Assembly: GCA_035048495.1 (NCBI GenBank)
Contig: CM068547.1
Location: forward strand, 17,615,913 to 17,679,912
Reading direction: 5' to 3'
Length of the DNA: 64,000 bases
DNA from: Euptelea pleiosperma
Lineage: Eukaryota > Streptophyta > Magnoliopsida > Ranunculales > Eupteleaceae
Below are positions 22,854 through 34,034 of this stretch, piece by piece (the stretch's first letter is position 1; the number at the start of each line of letters is the position of its first letter). Below the pieces are notes generated by a model. The model was not told the origin of the DNA. It was given only the letters and a program-made list of their open reading frames with translations, and did not search any database. Both the position numbers and the translations under genes were made by a program.

Positions 22854-24678
22854 GGGGAGAAGAAAGGGTTCGAAACCCTAATCCCTCTCCCCTCTCCTCC
22901 TCTTTTTCCTCCTTCTTCCTTCTTCTCTTCCTCTTCCTCTCCGGCGTGCCATCGCCGGTGAACTGGTGGCGCTCCCTCTTCTTCTTCTTCTTCTTCTTCT
23001 TCTTCTTCTTCATCTTTCTTCTTTTCTTTTTCTTGATCTTGGTTGCCACCTGACCTGCACTCCTCCTTGAGTGCAGCACCGTCTTCCTCCATCACATCCA
23101 CCCCTCACCTGCAACCATCTCGTCAGCCTCACACCATTAACGCCGGCAAGCTGGTTCACCTTCTTCTCCTCTTTTCTTCTTCTTCTTCTTCTTTCTCTTC
23201 TTCTTCTTCTTCTTCTTCTTCTTTCTTCTTTTCTTCCTTCTTCTTCTCTTCCTTCTTCTTCTTTTTCTTCTCTTCCTTCTTGCCGAACTGGATCAGTTCT
23301 TCAACCGATAATCTTTCTCCTTCATCACAGTTATGTCAAGAACCTGCAACTAGTAGGTTCGCCTCCCCACTTGCACGCGCCTGCAATTCTCTCTAGGCCA
23401 TCCTTCTCACGGTGCTTCTCTTCATCTCCTCCACCGGGCAGCCACCAGCTACACCACTGCAACCTCCGGTGAACTCCATTGCTGCATCAGTCTGCAACCC
23501 TTCTTAGATCGCAGCCCTCAATCACCGCCTCCGGAAACACCTGCGAACACCACCTTCCTTGCTGGCCGAAATAGCAAGAACACCTACACACTGCTTTTAT
23601 GGCCTCCACTGTCCATTGGAGATCGAGAACACGGTCTGCATCACACTTGCAGACCGTCTTCTCCTTACCCAAGACTGCATCTGTTGTAGGCGTCACACCA
23701 AGGCGCTGCACAGCAACCCAGTAAGCTCCTTCTTCTTCAACTTCCTCTTCCCTTCTTCACGCTGGAGTAACCTGCTGCTCCACCTTCCTCTCCATCCGGC
23801 CAAGATCCAGCAACAATAAGCTTTTCTCCATGCTACTTTCCACCAAATCCTTCACCACACTGCATCACTGGATCTCCAATCTTCACCACCGTCCAGATTT
23901 GCGACTCCGTGGCATAAAGGTTGAATCCCCATCCTTCAACAACCACCATTCCATTATTCGGCCAGCAGGCCATTAAAACTGGCCATAGATCTCCAATTGT
24001 TCACCTCTCGGGCTTCATGACTTGCAAGGCCACCACGCTGGACAGCAAGCCATAGCCTCTTTCCATATCCTCTTTCCTTCCACCGAGATTCTCACAAGCT
24101 TCAACCTGTAGTTGTGCACTCACTTGGCCAATTGTGGATCATTCAATTGCTAACTCGGATCCGGTAAGTTTACATGTAATCTCTCTACTTTCCCCTCTTC
24201 TTCTTTCTCTCTCTACTTTCTCTCTCTAGGTTAGGTTTACTTTCTATTCTCTCACTTTCTCTCTCTTCTCTCTTGTTTCTCTCTCTATCACTCTTTTAAT
24301 AGTCTTTTTAGTTTAGATGGCTTACTTCCATGATACTTTATTTCAATGTAATGGAAATTGTTCAATTAATAAAAGTTCATTAATTTTGGTGATTGGTATT
24401 GTTGCCTTTATGTTAGTAGTGATAATCTTCAAGAAAGCATGTTTAATTCCTGATAACTCACCATTCTCATCTTTCCATCCTTTTGTTTTTAGCAATTTTT
24501 AAGGAAAATCCGACATTTTATGTTCTAATTTGCGCAAACTAACCCCGAGTGCGGATCGACATCCGACACGAGCCACTATGCAAAATTGTTCATTTTACAG
24601 GTTAAATGTCTCGGATAAATTACAAATGTGTTGAAACCGGGGTTTTTGATTCGACGACACGGAAAAACCCTAGTTTCA

Positions 24679-25045
24679 CCTATCAATCAAGCTACATTTA
24701 GTAAATGTTGGTTGGTGACTCGTCTGCTTCTACCTCTGCTTCTGCTTCGAGCTTGATTTCTCGTCGTTCCTCTGTATCTGCATCTATTGCAAGTCTTTCA
24801 TTGGACAATCTCTGTACGTCGATTGACAAATTTTCTTGACGTTAGTAGCGTATGACTTCATTTCTTAGGTCTCAGCACCCGGACTATCCAGAGTCTTCAC
24901 CTGAGGAGACCACTATGCCTTCTGCGGCTGGAGACGACGAAGATGAAGATGAAGACGAGGATGAAGATGAGGACGAAGATGAAGAGAAGACGATGCAGTT
25001 GACGATGATGATGATGATGCCGACGAGGATGATGACTATGATTAG
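24679..25045 (+). pseudogene. PF20167-like transposon protein, C-terminal part
   Basis: Continuation of the ORF beyond the solo LTR-A, in several frames: a Ser/Ala-rich stretch (24725-24800), an SQHPDYPESSPEE segment (24870-24910) and a strongly acidic D/E run (24940-24985). The gene seems to end at the TAG at 25043-25045. Acidic tails are common in such transposon proteins. Frame changes confirm decay. Confidence 0.5.
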
Positions 25046-25743
25046 AGCACTTTTTGCTCTCTTTCTCTCCGTAGATCAATAGTACATTTTTTTTTGGATG
25101 TATTATTTGATACTATTGGTTTGTACTATTTGCCACTGAGATACCTTGTTTACTTTGGTCTAAGATGATGGACGTTGATGTTATTGGTCACTCTGTTGAC
25201 CACTTCTATTATGATGATTTTTAGTTTGAAATACTATGTTACATTTTTTTTCTCTTCTTGATGATTGATTATCATATCATAATATTATTTATCATTAGGT
25301 TAGAATTCTTCCCTTTGTCAATATATGACAAAAAGGGGGAGAAATTAATTATATTGATTTTTTGTTGCTCTTTATTTTATTGAAATACTTGTCATAAAAT
25401 ATCTGTGATTCTTACTTGGTTTTATTTGACTAATGTACTGAGAAGACGTTTTTGGTATTATTGGACTAATATACTAATAAAAATCTATTGTCAAAGATTT
25501 TCTTATCAAGATGATTATTTTATAGCAACGGGGGTGTTTACAGACATTTTGGTACTTATCACAATACTGATCACGAGCTACTATGCTGCCTCCTTGCTCC
25601 TTTATCCTTCAAAGATAATTTATTTTGGTAGTTATTGTACTTAGGGGGAGCTTTATTGATTTATTTTTTATTTTTTTTTGACAAAAATTGTAATATAATT
25701 GGGTAGTTATTTGTTTTTGTCCTGGCATAACAAAGGGGGAGAT
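25046..25743 (+). other. Sirevirus-like 3' region with multiple polypurine tracts
   Basis: AT-rich noncoding DNA with three polypurine-tract-like motifs: GACAAAAAGGGGGAGAA (25327-25343), TTAGGGGGAGC (25641-25651) and AACAAAGGGGGAGAT (25729-25743). The last directly precedes the LTR-B start, so it is the working position. Several such tracts before the 3' LTR are a described trait of Sireviruses. Confidence 0.65.
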
Positions 25744-25805
25744 TGAAAAGTCTCGGTTGTCAAATCCCAAGAATACTAAGTTCTTCGGTAATATATATCC
25801 TCATT
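25744..25805 (+). repeat. LTR-B fragment (start of 3' LTR)
   Basis: It starts TGAAAAGTCTCGGTTGTC, identical in that stretch to the LTR-B at 56336. Homology stops after about 60 bp, where Athila 3'-region sequence (minus strand) begins. Confidence 0.85.
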
Positions 25806-26843
25806 ATACTAGGTTATAATGAGGCTTAGGTCAGGTGTAGAGAAATAAAGGGATACAGGATTTCAAAGATCTTGAGAGGATATTGTCATTTTCTTGCATT
25901 TTTCCTGCGGTGTAACACCATTATCTGGTTCTTTTTTCTTTTTTTTTTTCATATTTTTCTCTTTTTCTTGATATTTCTGAGACTGCTCAATTTCTTTTCA
26001 GCTCTTTTTCATACTTTCTTTCCATATTCTATTTTCAGCTTGAACCACTTTTGATTTTTCTTCTTTACTTTTCTTTTCACGGTATACACACATCATTTAT
26101 TTTTTTGTCCATCTCAAAATAAGGATAGCCAGCCATGCTTCGTAGCTGGACTGGATTTTAGGTTGATGGGTTTACAAAGAAAAGGTTTTTATAGAAGGGT
26201 TCAAGGGGTTTCTAGTGAAGTATAATTCAAGTGACTAAAAAGGCTGAATGGTTAAGAAAAATGGCCTAAATCATTTTTTAGGGTTTGCACTATCATGTAT
26301 ACTGTCTTGACTAGATACAGAGAAGGTTCTGTCGTAGTAATCCAATGTTGATGTCGTTCCAAGTTTTATGATCGAAGCAAAAGATAATGAGATCTCTCAA
26401 CGAATATTTGCGGGCATGAAGAATAGTGAGTCATCTTGTGACTCAGGATTAATGTATAACTCTCTGAAATGATTAAAGGTTCGAAAGCTCACTGGGTTAG
26501 GTCTCCACAATTATTCTCACAAGATCTCTAGAGTTTCAAAACTTAGGATGACTCTGATGTTGATAGTGTACAATTGTGCCAAATCTGAGTTTTTCTGAGT
26601 TTTCAAACCTGCTGTAGTCACGGTTGACTTGACTCAACGCTAACAAAAATTGACATCCTCAATACTGACTTAACGGAGATTTTTAGCTAATCAAAGTCAG
26701 GATATTTGACACATTTTTTGAAATTCTAGAAAACTTTTGGTGAACATCGGAAATCACCCAAAAAACCTTTTTTTTTTTTTTTATATATCAAAATGAAGAT
26801 GAAGACATGAGTTTTGGTAAATACCTACCCCCAACCAAAATAT

Positions 26844-26861
26844 AGCACCGTCCTCGGTGCT
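26844..26861 (-). other. Small conserved hairpin (Athila III copy)
   Basis: AGCACC and GGTGCT arms with a 6-nt loop. It also occurs at 35638-35655 and 41268-41283. Confidence 0.6.
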
Positions 26862-27098
26862 CATGACTGGGACATAAAATGATGAAAAATCAGTGATGAT
26901 GATGCAAAGGTTCAGGGAGGATGTTACCAAGTCGGCAGAAACTCGACAGCGTGTGGTACCTGATGATCGAAAGAATGAATGTACCTGTATTTCCAGAGAT
27001 ATAACAGTAATAACAAATGCATGAGACTCATGTACTCTAGGAATATCGGAATTGCCTTTCCGAAAGCGCTAAGTTTTACGTCTTCAGCCAGACACAAT

Positions 27099-27117
27099 GG
27101 GGGTGATAAGCACCCCC
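27099..27117 (-). other. Conserved stem-loop (Athila III copy)
   Basis: GGGGGTG and CACCCCC arms with a 5-nt loop. The matching hairpin in the plus-strand copy (41010-41030) has GGGGGTA and TACCCCC, a compensatory pair change. Confidence 0.7.
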
Positions 27118-27330
27118 AACCAATTTGAAGCACAGGGAGACTGAGTGAGTCATCAGTCATCCAGCTCATCAGTTGGAGCAGGAATGCTTCCAATCGAGCT
27201 AACCCAACCCAGCAGTAGTACGGGTAGGTTCTTTCTCAATGAAGACTGAGAGGGTTCTCTGGCCGTGGTTAGCAGAGCCACAAACTCATAAAGAAGAGCG
27301 GGTATGGGAGAACAGAAGTGGGTCTCTCAT

Positions 27331-27543
27331 CAGTAAGAGACCTAGCAAGGGATTCTCTGACCATGGTTAGCAGAGCCGAAGACACAATGTGTATCGGGGA
27401 TGGATTTATTGGAGCAGACTCCAGTGGGGTTGACAGTAAGCACCCCTATCCAGTATAAAATGCAGTGAGACTGAAATGATCATCAGTCGTAAGAGATTGG
27501 ATCGATGAGATCCGTCTGCCTGGTCTCTCATCAGTAAGAGACC
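27331..27543. repeat. Twin hairpins GGTCTCT...AGAGACC
   Basis: The 22-bp hairpin, stem GGTCTCT/AGAGACC with loop CATCAGTA, occurs identically at about 27331 and 27521. A CTCTG/CAGAG hairpin also recurs (about 27254 and 27354). Confidence 0.8.
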
Positions 27544-28123
27544 AATGGCAAAGGAAGGGTGGTGAAGATTGAAGGACTCTCAGATCGAGTCAAACAATGG
27601 GGCAGTTGAACCCATATAAATAAGCCTTAGACTAGGTTACAAAGAGACACTGGAGTAGGGATCCTAAATGATGCACATAGAGCAAGCAAGATAATCCTAT
27701 GCCTATAACAAATCAGGATAAGTTTGAGGATTTATCTTGTTAGTTTCTGGGGTATGGTAGATTATGACAGTGGGCGGACCACTAGTTTATTTTGTTAACC
27801 GCCGGACTAACTTTGTCGCTCTTAGGTTCTCACCAGGCTACACTCTTCAAAGCGAATCCTTTAGTACTGACTCTAGTCAACAACAAGGCAATCCGAAGCC
27901 TAGACAGACGTGCGGCACAATAGCTGTCTTAAGTACGTCCCAGACTAACCGGATTGGTCAAGTGTTTAAGAAGAGTGTTCCCTCGGGTTAAGCTAGGGTT
28001 GGTGCGTGTTCCTAGTCCACACGTAACTAACCGCCGAATAGTCCAAGATGCCACGTCGAGCTCAGTGTACTTGAGTAGCAGGGACTTATGGGTGTGTTAG
28101 ACAACAGGGACCCACGCTCGTGG

Positions 28124-28293
28124 TCTTTTTTCGATTGGATGTTAAGTGGGTTCGCTTTGTGTGGATTTTTCCTTGAACACCGGGATAATTGGCTCTACTC
28201 TTGATTCTTCTTTTTTCGATTGGATGTTAAGTGGGTTCGCTTTGTGTGGATTTTTCCTTGAACACCGGGATAATTGGCTCTACTCTTGATTCT
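28124..28293. repeat. Identical 85-bp tandem duplication
   Basis: 28124-28208 and 28209-28293 are identical base for base as read. The equivalent segment in the plus-strand Athila leader (about 38700-38820) is single-copy. Confidence 0.95.
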
Positions 28294-30415
28294 TTTTAAT
28301 TAAATGGAGCCTTGGAATCAAATCAGATGGAATGATGAGGTGGGTGATGAAATCCCACCTGTTGTAAAAGAGTTGGGTCTGCTCGATTAATGTTCAATTA
28401 TTAACGGCCACGCCACGCAAGTCGAATAATATGTATGCGAAAGCAAATAGACAAGCGGCAATGATTCACCCAAATTGCTCTGTATCGCACTCAAGGCGAG
28501 GAAAGAGACTTACCTCCCGTGGGCCATGCCACGGGGTCGCCTCCTTAGGGTAGGGAGGGGTATCCTTCATGAGCATGGGCCCGACTCCTCCTTAGTGAGC
28601 TTTCGCTCCCTACCCGCAGTTAGATTCGCAATCCTGCATACGAATTAGTATATGATATGTGAAAATTGGGTTTTTCCGCGTCGTTGGTTACGAAACCCTA
28701 ACTTCAATAATATTTGTAATTTTTATCCGATTATCCTGCAAAATTGACAGATTTGTATAGGGATTCGTGTCGGATGTCGATCCGCACTCAGGATTAGTCA
28801 GATTAGTGCAAATAAGAACATAAAATGACAGATAATATACAAGAGAAACGTGAAAAGATGAGAAGGGCAAGTCGAGATTAAAAACACATCCAAATAAGAT
28901 CCAGAGAAGACTAAAATTATCGAACTCAAATTGCATTAATCAAACTATTGCTTACATGAAATAAATGACAAAAATAAATAAAGCGGTAAATCTATTCTAG
29001 AAAGCATGTAAAAAGAGATTTTAGAGAGAGAGGAAGAAGGTAGAGAGAGATTTTCACACCTCGGTCGTTTACCGGCCGACAAGGTAGAGGTGAGAGAAAA
29101 ACTCACCCTCTTGCATTCACCGAACGGAGTCAGTGGTGCAAAAAGGCGATCAGCCTGGGGATTCTAGATAGAGAAATTCACTTACCCTAGAGAGAGAAAA
29201 TGAACCCTAGAAAGAGAAAATACCTTATGCACACTTACCATGATTTGAGACCAAGATCGACCCAGTGAGTGGTTCGGCCTGGGTGATCGGCCAAGAATGA
29301 AGGCCAAGTGAGTTGTCCAAGATGGAGAACATGTGATTAGGAGAGCATCGGCCATAGATGATGGTGATGGAGCAAGCTAAGATGAGCCCAGAAGTGGAGC
29401 AAGGTGCACTAGAGTTGGAAGAGAAGCTTCCAAGCGGTTGCACGAGGGTGCATTTTGCTGGTGCGTGCAGGGGGTTGAACGTTGCTGCTATGAACGACAG
29501 CAAACCCGAAGTGGTGGTGGGATGCATAGGGCTTGGCCAAGGGAACAGGTTTGGCCATGCTTGGTGGTGGCGATGTGGTTGTTGTAGGTTGCATGAGCAA
29601 TCATTATTGCTGGTTCGGTTCGAGATGCAGGGGTTTCAGACCAGCAGGAGGGCGGTGTGCATAGCATGACGTGGAGGAACGGTGGTGAAGATGTTGCTGC
29701 AATTTCCGGCCAAGTTCACCGGAGTTTGGAGAAGAGTTTCAGACGTTGCTGCTGGCCGGAGTAGAAGAAGAAGAAGAAGGAGGTGAAGGGTTGAAGCACT
29801 TACTAGTGAAGATGGGGCATGGACAGAAGAGGTGCGGGAAGAGATGTTGCAGCCAAGGAGAACTTTAGAGGAACCTTTTATAGCCTCTCACCTTGGCAGC
29901 AACGTTGTTGGTGTTGGACGTCCGAAAATCGGAAGGAGAAAGCTTCGGTGGTGAGGGCAACATGCAGGCGAAGTCGCACGGAGCAGCAGCAGGTGGTGGC
30001 TGAAGAGAATGGAGACGGCCGGAGGTTGTGCAGGCCATGCTCGCAACAGGGAGCAGGTGCACAGGCGGTGTAGAAAGGTGGCTGCAGCGGTGGAGACGGT
30101 GGTAGCAGCTGGCCGTTGAGGAAGAGCAGACCTGCAACTCGTTGGAGTTGCAGGTGCTGTTAATGGTGGTGTTCGCAGCAGCGTGGAGGTGGAGTTGTAG
30201 ACGGCCTTGGCGATGAAGAGGAGCAGCAGGCGAGCTGGTTGCTGGTTGTGTACGACGGACTGGTTCAGTCCGCCGGAGAAGATGAAGATGAAGAAGAAGA
30301 TGTGAAGAACAAGGAAGAAGAGGAAGAGGATGAAAGGGAAGGAGGAGGAATGATGTGGGGGGAAGGAGAGGAGAAAAGGGGTTTGAAAATTAGGGTTCGT
30401 CCCCCTCCTTCCCCC

Positions 30416-30423
30416 TTTATATA
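30416..30423 (-). promoter_or_regulatory. TATA box of LTR-A, minus strand
   Basis: TATATAAA on the minus strand, a few bases downstream of the palindrome at 30428-30453. Confidence 0.65.
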
Positions 30424-30427
30424 AGCT

Positions 30428-30453
30428 CCTAATTTCCATTAATGGAAATTAGG
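30428..30453. promoter_or_regulatory. 26-bp perfect palindrome next to the LTR-A TATA box
   Basis: The half-site CCTAATTTCCATT is followed by its exact reverse complement. Imperfect versions lie near 14266, 22822 and 33043 in other LTR-A copies. Confidence 0.85.
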
Positions 30454-31491
30454 ATTTTTAGGAAATAAAAAAAAAATATATATATATTTTAAATATATAT
30501 ATATATATATATATTTTAAGTAAAACTCTACTTTTCTTTGGGGAATTCCCCCATTTAGTGGACCCCCCATTTTTTAAAATTTAATTAAAATTATTTTGAA
30601 ATTCACGGGGTCCACTAACTGGTCGGACAGCGGGTCGATGATGATGGGCCCGGCTACTGGCCCACATGGATTGATGAGGTCCATCGTCTCACAAGATGAT
30701 GTGACAGACAATCTGATGGCGATCGGATGGATGGTGACTTGATTGGGACCCATATTGGTAGATCGACGGATCTAGAGAGATCCAACGGTCCAGTTGAAGA
30801 TCCAACGGTCCGATGAAAGATCCAACGGTCAGAAAGCTAAGGGAGATGAGATAGAGCCGATGGGCAGGAATTCTGGGGTTAGGTCAGTAGATTCGAGGAC
30901 CAAGAGATGAAGAGAGAGAGAGAATAAGGAGAGATGAGAGAGAAAGTATCAGAAAATGGAGATAAAAGTATTGGCAGAGGGTCTGGAACCCTGGTCTTCA
31001 CTGTGACCATCTTCACGCTTCTCCAGTAGAGTAGACTATCATTCTTTGCTAACTCGTGTGGCTTTAAACGCTTTGGTCCGTCTCTTGGTCATTGGCTCTC
31101 CTGCTCTCTTCGTTCTTTGGGCCGGCTTTTTGGTCCTCTTATTCAGCCCATAGTTGGCCCATATCTTCTAGTCATAGCATGTGGGCTCTTTAAGCTTTGA
31201 TAATGGGCTTTCCTGATCGATGTGGGCTCGCAAGTCTCGAGAATTGTCCCATCGAGGTTTCTTGCGACAGAAGAAGCGCGTAATGAGACTTTATCAAAAC
31301 GACTCAATGTCTAGACTTCTAAAAATGTGTTTAATGCATGCAAATATACCATTTCATCCAGAAAAGTGTGTTTTACGCAACAAAAGAGACTCTTACGTAG
31401 AAAAGTAGATAAATAGAGCATTTTAACGTAGGAGAAGGCAATAACGCTAAAAGGATAATTGCTTAAAATAAGCACTTTTGAGCGAATATCA

Positions 31492-31638
31492 ACCGTTTGG
31501 CCCACAACTTCCTAAGCCAGGCCGTTGGTCACCATTCTCACCACGCTCTAGCCTCTCTTCCTTTGCTCCTCCACTTGGAGCACCACATATCCACCATTCT
31601 CTCCTTGCAGCCCGTACCAAGTCGTGCACCATTCCATG
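31492..31638. repeat. Short C-rich spacer, probably LTR-A leader remnant
   Basis: 147 bp between two minus-strand LTR-A copies. It has CCACCATTCTC motifs like plus-strand LTR-A leaders, with no terminus or frame of note. Confidence 0.4.
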
Positions 31639-34034
31639 TGAAACTAGTGTTTTTCCGTGTCGTTGGTTACGGAAACCCTAATCTCAACACATTTGTAATT
31701 ATCCGAGATTTATCCTGCAAAATTCAGAGATATTTGTATAGGGATTCGTGTCAGATGTCGATCCGCACTCGGGGTTAGTTAGCACGATTCAAACACATAA
31801 AATGATGGATTTTTGTCAGAAAATGCTAAAAAGAACAATGATGGAAAGATGAAAGAAGTGAAAATTGGGATTAAAACTTTTTTTTTATTTATCACAACTA
31901 AGATAATAATAAAAAGAAACTAAACTAGAATAAAATAAAATAAACACAAGTAGTATAAGATCAATTCCCTTAATTAAATCTAAACTTCACTTACAGTGCT
32001 CATCAATTGAAAATAAAATTAACGAATACTAAACCTAACTAGTAAGTGGTAAAAGAGTTAGAAAAAGAAAAAGAGGAGAGAAAAAACATGAACTATGGTG
32101 GATTACCGTGGATGCACCTCTTAGAGAATGGAGGTGCGTGGGAGCAAGGGGCAGCCAAGTTTGGTCGTCGGAGTTGCACGCAAGAGGAGATCAGACGGTG
32201 GCAGGGATTACTTCGACCAAGATAGAAGGCCGTGATAATGAGTTGGAGATGCAACAGTTGGTGGAGGAGAGTAGTCCGGCCAAAAGATGAGGGCTCTACT
32301 GGTGGAAAATGGAGGCAGAGGCGATGCTGTCATGCAGTTGTAGCACCTTCAACGTGTAGCAACAATAGAGGAAGAGGGAGATGAGGACGGCTTTAAGGTG
32401 GGGTAGACGTGCACCACTTGGACAGGCTGCAGCAAGATGAGGGCGTGATTTCCAGGTGACCGTGGGAGAGAGGATGGCTGCTATTGCAGCAAGGTGACGA
32501 TGAAGGGAGGAGTTCCATCAGGTTGCAGGTGCTCAACGTTGAGGAGCAGATGGTGAAGGCAGCAAGCGCAAGGAATGAGATGAAGAAGAGAAGCGAACAA
32601 CCTCTTCCTCATTCCATCATCTTTTCTTGAGGGAGCCCAGGATCCAACGGTGGTGGAGAGGCTGCAACGTGGAAGTTGGTCACCAGCTTGGAGAAGGCGA
32701 TGAAGGGGGCAGTTTGCTGTACGTAGCAGCAGCAAGGGGGATCGTTGAGGCGTGCTTGAAGATGGAGGAGGAGGCTAGGCGGTGGTGTAATAGGTGGAGG
32801 ACTTACCTGCAACGTGGAGGGTAGCAAGGATTCGTAGAGGGGGAGCAAAACGGAGTTGCAGATGGCCGGAATTCTGTAACTCCGGCGAGAAACAAAGATG
32901 AAGAAGAAGGTAAAAAAAAAGAGAAAGAAGAAGCAAAAGAAGAGGAAATCGTGGGGGGGGGAGTTTTGGGGGAAAGAGAGGAGGAGATGGGTTTTGAGAT
33001 TAGGGTTTCGAACCCTCTCTTCTCTCCTTTTAAAGCTCCCTAGTTTCCATTAATGGAAATTAAGGATTTTTTTGAAATAATTTAGTGGACCCCCCTTTTT
33101 TATTTAAAAATAATTAATTTAAAGCATTTGAAAATCGCGAGGTCCACTAAATGGTCGGGCCACGGGCCGATGATGATAGGCCTGGCTACTGGTCCACATG
33201 GATTGATGATGTCCATCGTCTCACAAGATGATGTGACAGAAAATTTGATGACGATCGGATGGATGGTGACTTGATTGGGACCCAGATTGGTAGATCGACG
33301 GATCTAGAGAGATCCAACGGTCCGGTGGAAGATCCAACGGTCAGAAAGCTAAGGGAGATGAGACAGAGTCAACAGGCAAGAGTTCTGAGGTTAGGTCAGT
33401 AGATCTGAGGATCAGGTGGTGATGTATAGGGAGATGAAGAGAGAGAGAATAATGAGAGATGAGATAGAAAATTAGGGGGAGGAGAGAGAAAATATCAGAA
33501 AATGGAGATAAAAGTATTAGCAGAGGGTTTGGAACCCTAGTTTTCACTGTGACCATCCTCACGCTTCTCCAGTAGAGTAGACCATCATTCCTTGCTGACT
33601 CATGTGGCTTTAAACGCTTTGGTCCGTCTCTTGGTTATTGGCTCTCCTACTCTCTTCGTTCTTTGGGCTGGCTTTTTGGTCATCTTATTCAGCCCATATT
33701 TGGCCCATATCTTCTAGTCATAGCCTGTGGGCTCTTTAAGCTTTGATAATGGGCTTCCATGATCGATTTTGGCCCGCAAGTCTCGAGAATAGCCCGATCG
33801 AGTTTCCTGCAAGAGAAGAGCACGTAATGAGACTTGATCATAACGTCTTCCTACCTAGACTTCCGAAAATGTGTTTAATGCATGCAAATATACCATTTCG
33901 TCCAGAAAAGTGTGTTCTACGAAACAGAAGAGACTCTTACATAGAAAAGTAGATAAATAGAGCATTTTACGTAGGAGAGTGCGATAACGCTAAAAGGATA
34001 ATTACTTAAAATAAGCACTTTTGAGCGAATATCA
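31639..34034 (-). repeat. LTR-A copy (2396 bp), 3' LTR of Athila remnant I
   Basis: It starts TGAAACTAGTG and ends GAGCGAATATCA. The adjoining interior begins with CAACTCCC, the reverse complement of a G-rich polypurine tract, which identifies this as a 3' LTR. Minus-strand features are an acceptor-like TTTTGCAG near 31720, a donor-like GGTAAGTCC near 32803, an inverted repeat including TTTAGTGGACC (33081-33091) and a tRNA-like box B (33526-33536). It closely matches the solo LTR at 13224-15628 in its U3 half. Confidence 0.9.

Larger units (their letters stand above)
21812..24678 (+). repeat. Solo LTR-A (2867 bp) with target duplication CCTAT
   Basis: It starts TGATATTCGC and ends CTAGTTTCA. 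CCTAT flanks it at 21807-21811 and 24679-24683. It shows a tRNA-like module (22270-22325), ACCGTTGGATCT repeats (22480-22505), an inverted repeat (22663-22674 with 22724-22735), an (AT)n tract (about 22766-22794), a TATA box (22846-22853), CTT-rich leader tracts (22975-23015 and 23171-23280), a donor-like GGTAAGTTTAC near 24163 and an acceptor-like TTTTACAG near 24600. It interrupts the PF20167-like ORF. Confidence 0.95.
25806..28659 (-). mobile_element. Athila-like remnant III interior, lacking gag and pol
   Basis: Read on the minus strand, 28659-27600 corresponds to the Athila 5' leader (compare plus strand 38350-39300: phrases such as TAGGGAGCGAAAGCTCA and AACCGGATTAG-like segments). The stretch 27150-25806 corresponds to the 3' noncoding region also seen at 34610-35940. 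Between them, 27150-27600, lie short repeats and hairpins but no gag or pol residues. A non-autonomous deletion derivative is the simplest reading. The region 25806-27150 is a direct repeat of 34610-35940 with high visual identity. The expected primer site next to the LTR at 28660 is absent. Confidence 0.7.
28660..31491 (-). repeat. LTR-A copy (2832 bp), minus strand
   Basis: It starts TGAAAATTGGG and ends GAGCGAATATCA. On the minus strand it has an acceptor-like TTTTGCAG (near 28739), a donor-like AGTAAGTGC (near 29800), a GC-rich leader with AAG/CTT repeats, a TATA box (30416-30423), a 26-bp palindrome (30428-30453), an (AT)n tract (about 30476-30525) and a tRNA-like box B (30980-30990). 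Flanking pentamers (ATATG and ACCGT) do not match, so it is not a simple solo LTR. It sits next to an Athila 5' leader but lacks a visible primer site. Confidence 0.9.

Noticed and set aside
24852..25082. Acidic nuclear-type host protein
   Set aside because: The D/E run is the tail of the PF20167-like transposon ORF and the frame changes within it.
28660..31491. Solo LTR-A
   Set aside because: Flanking pentamers ATATG and ACCGT differ, and one side is Athila leader, so it cannot be called a simple solo LTR.
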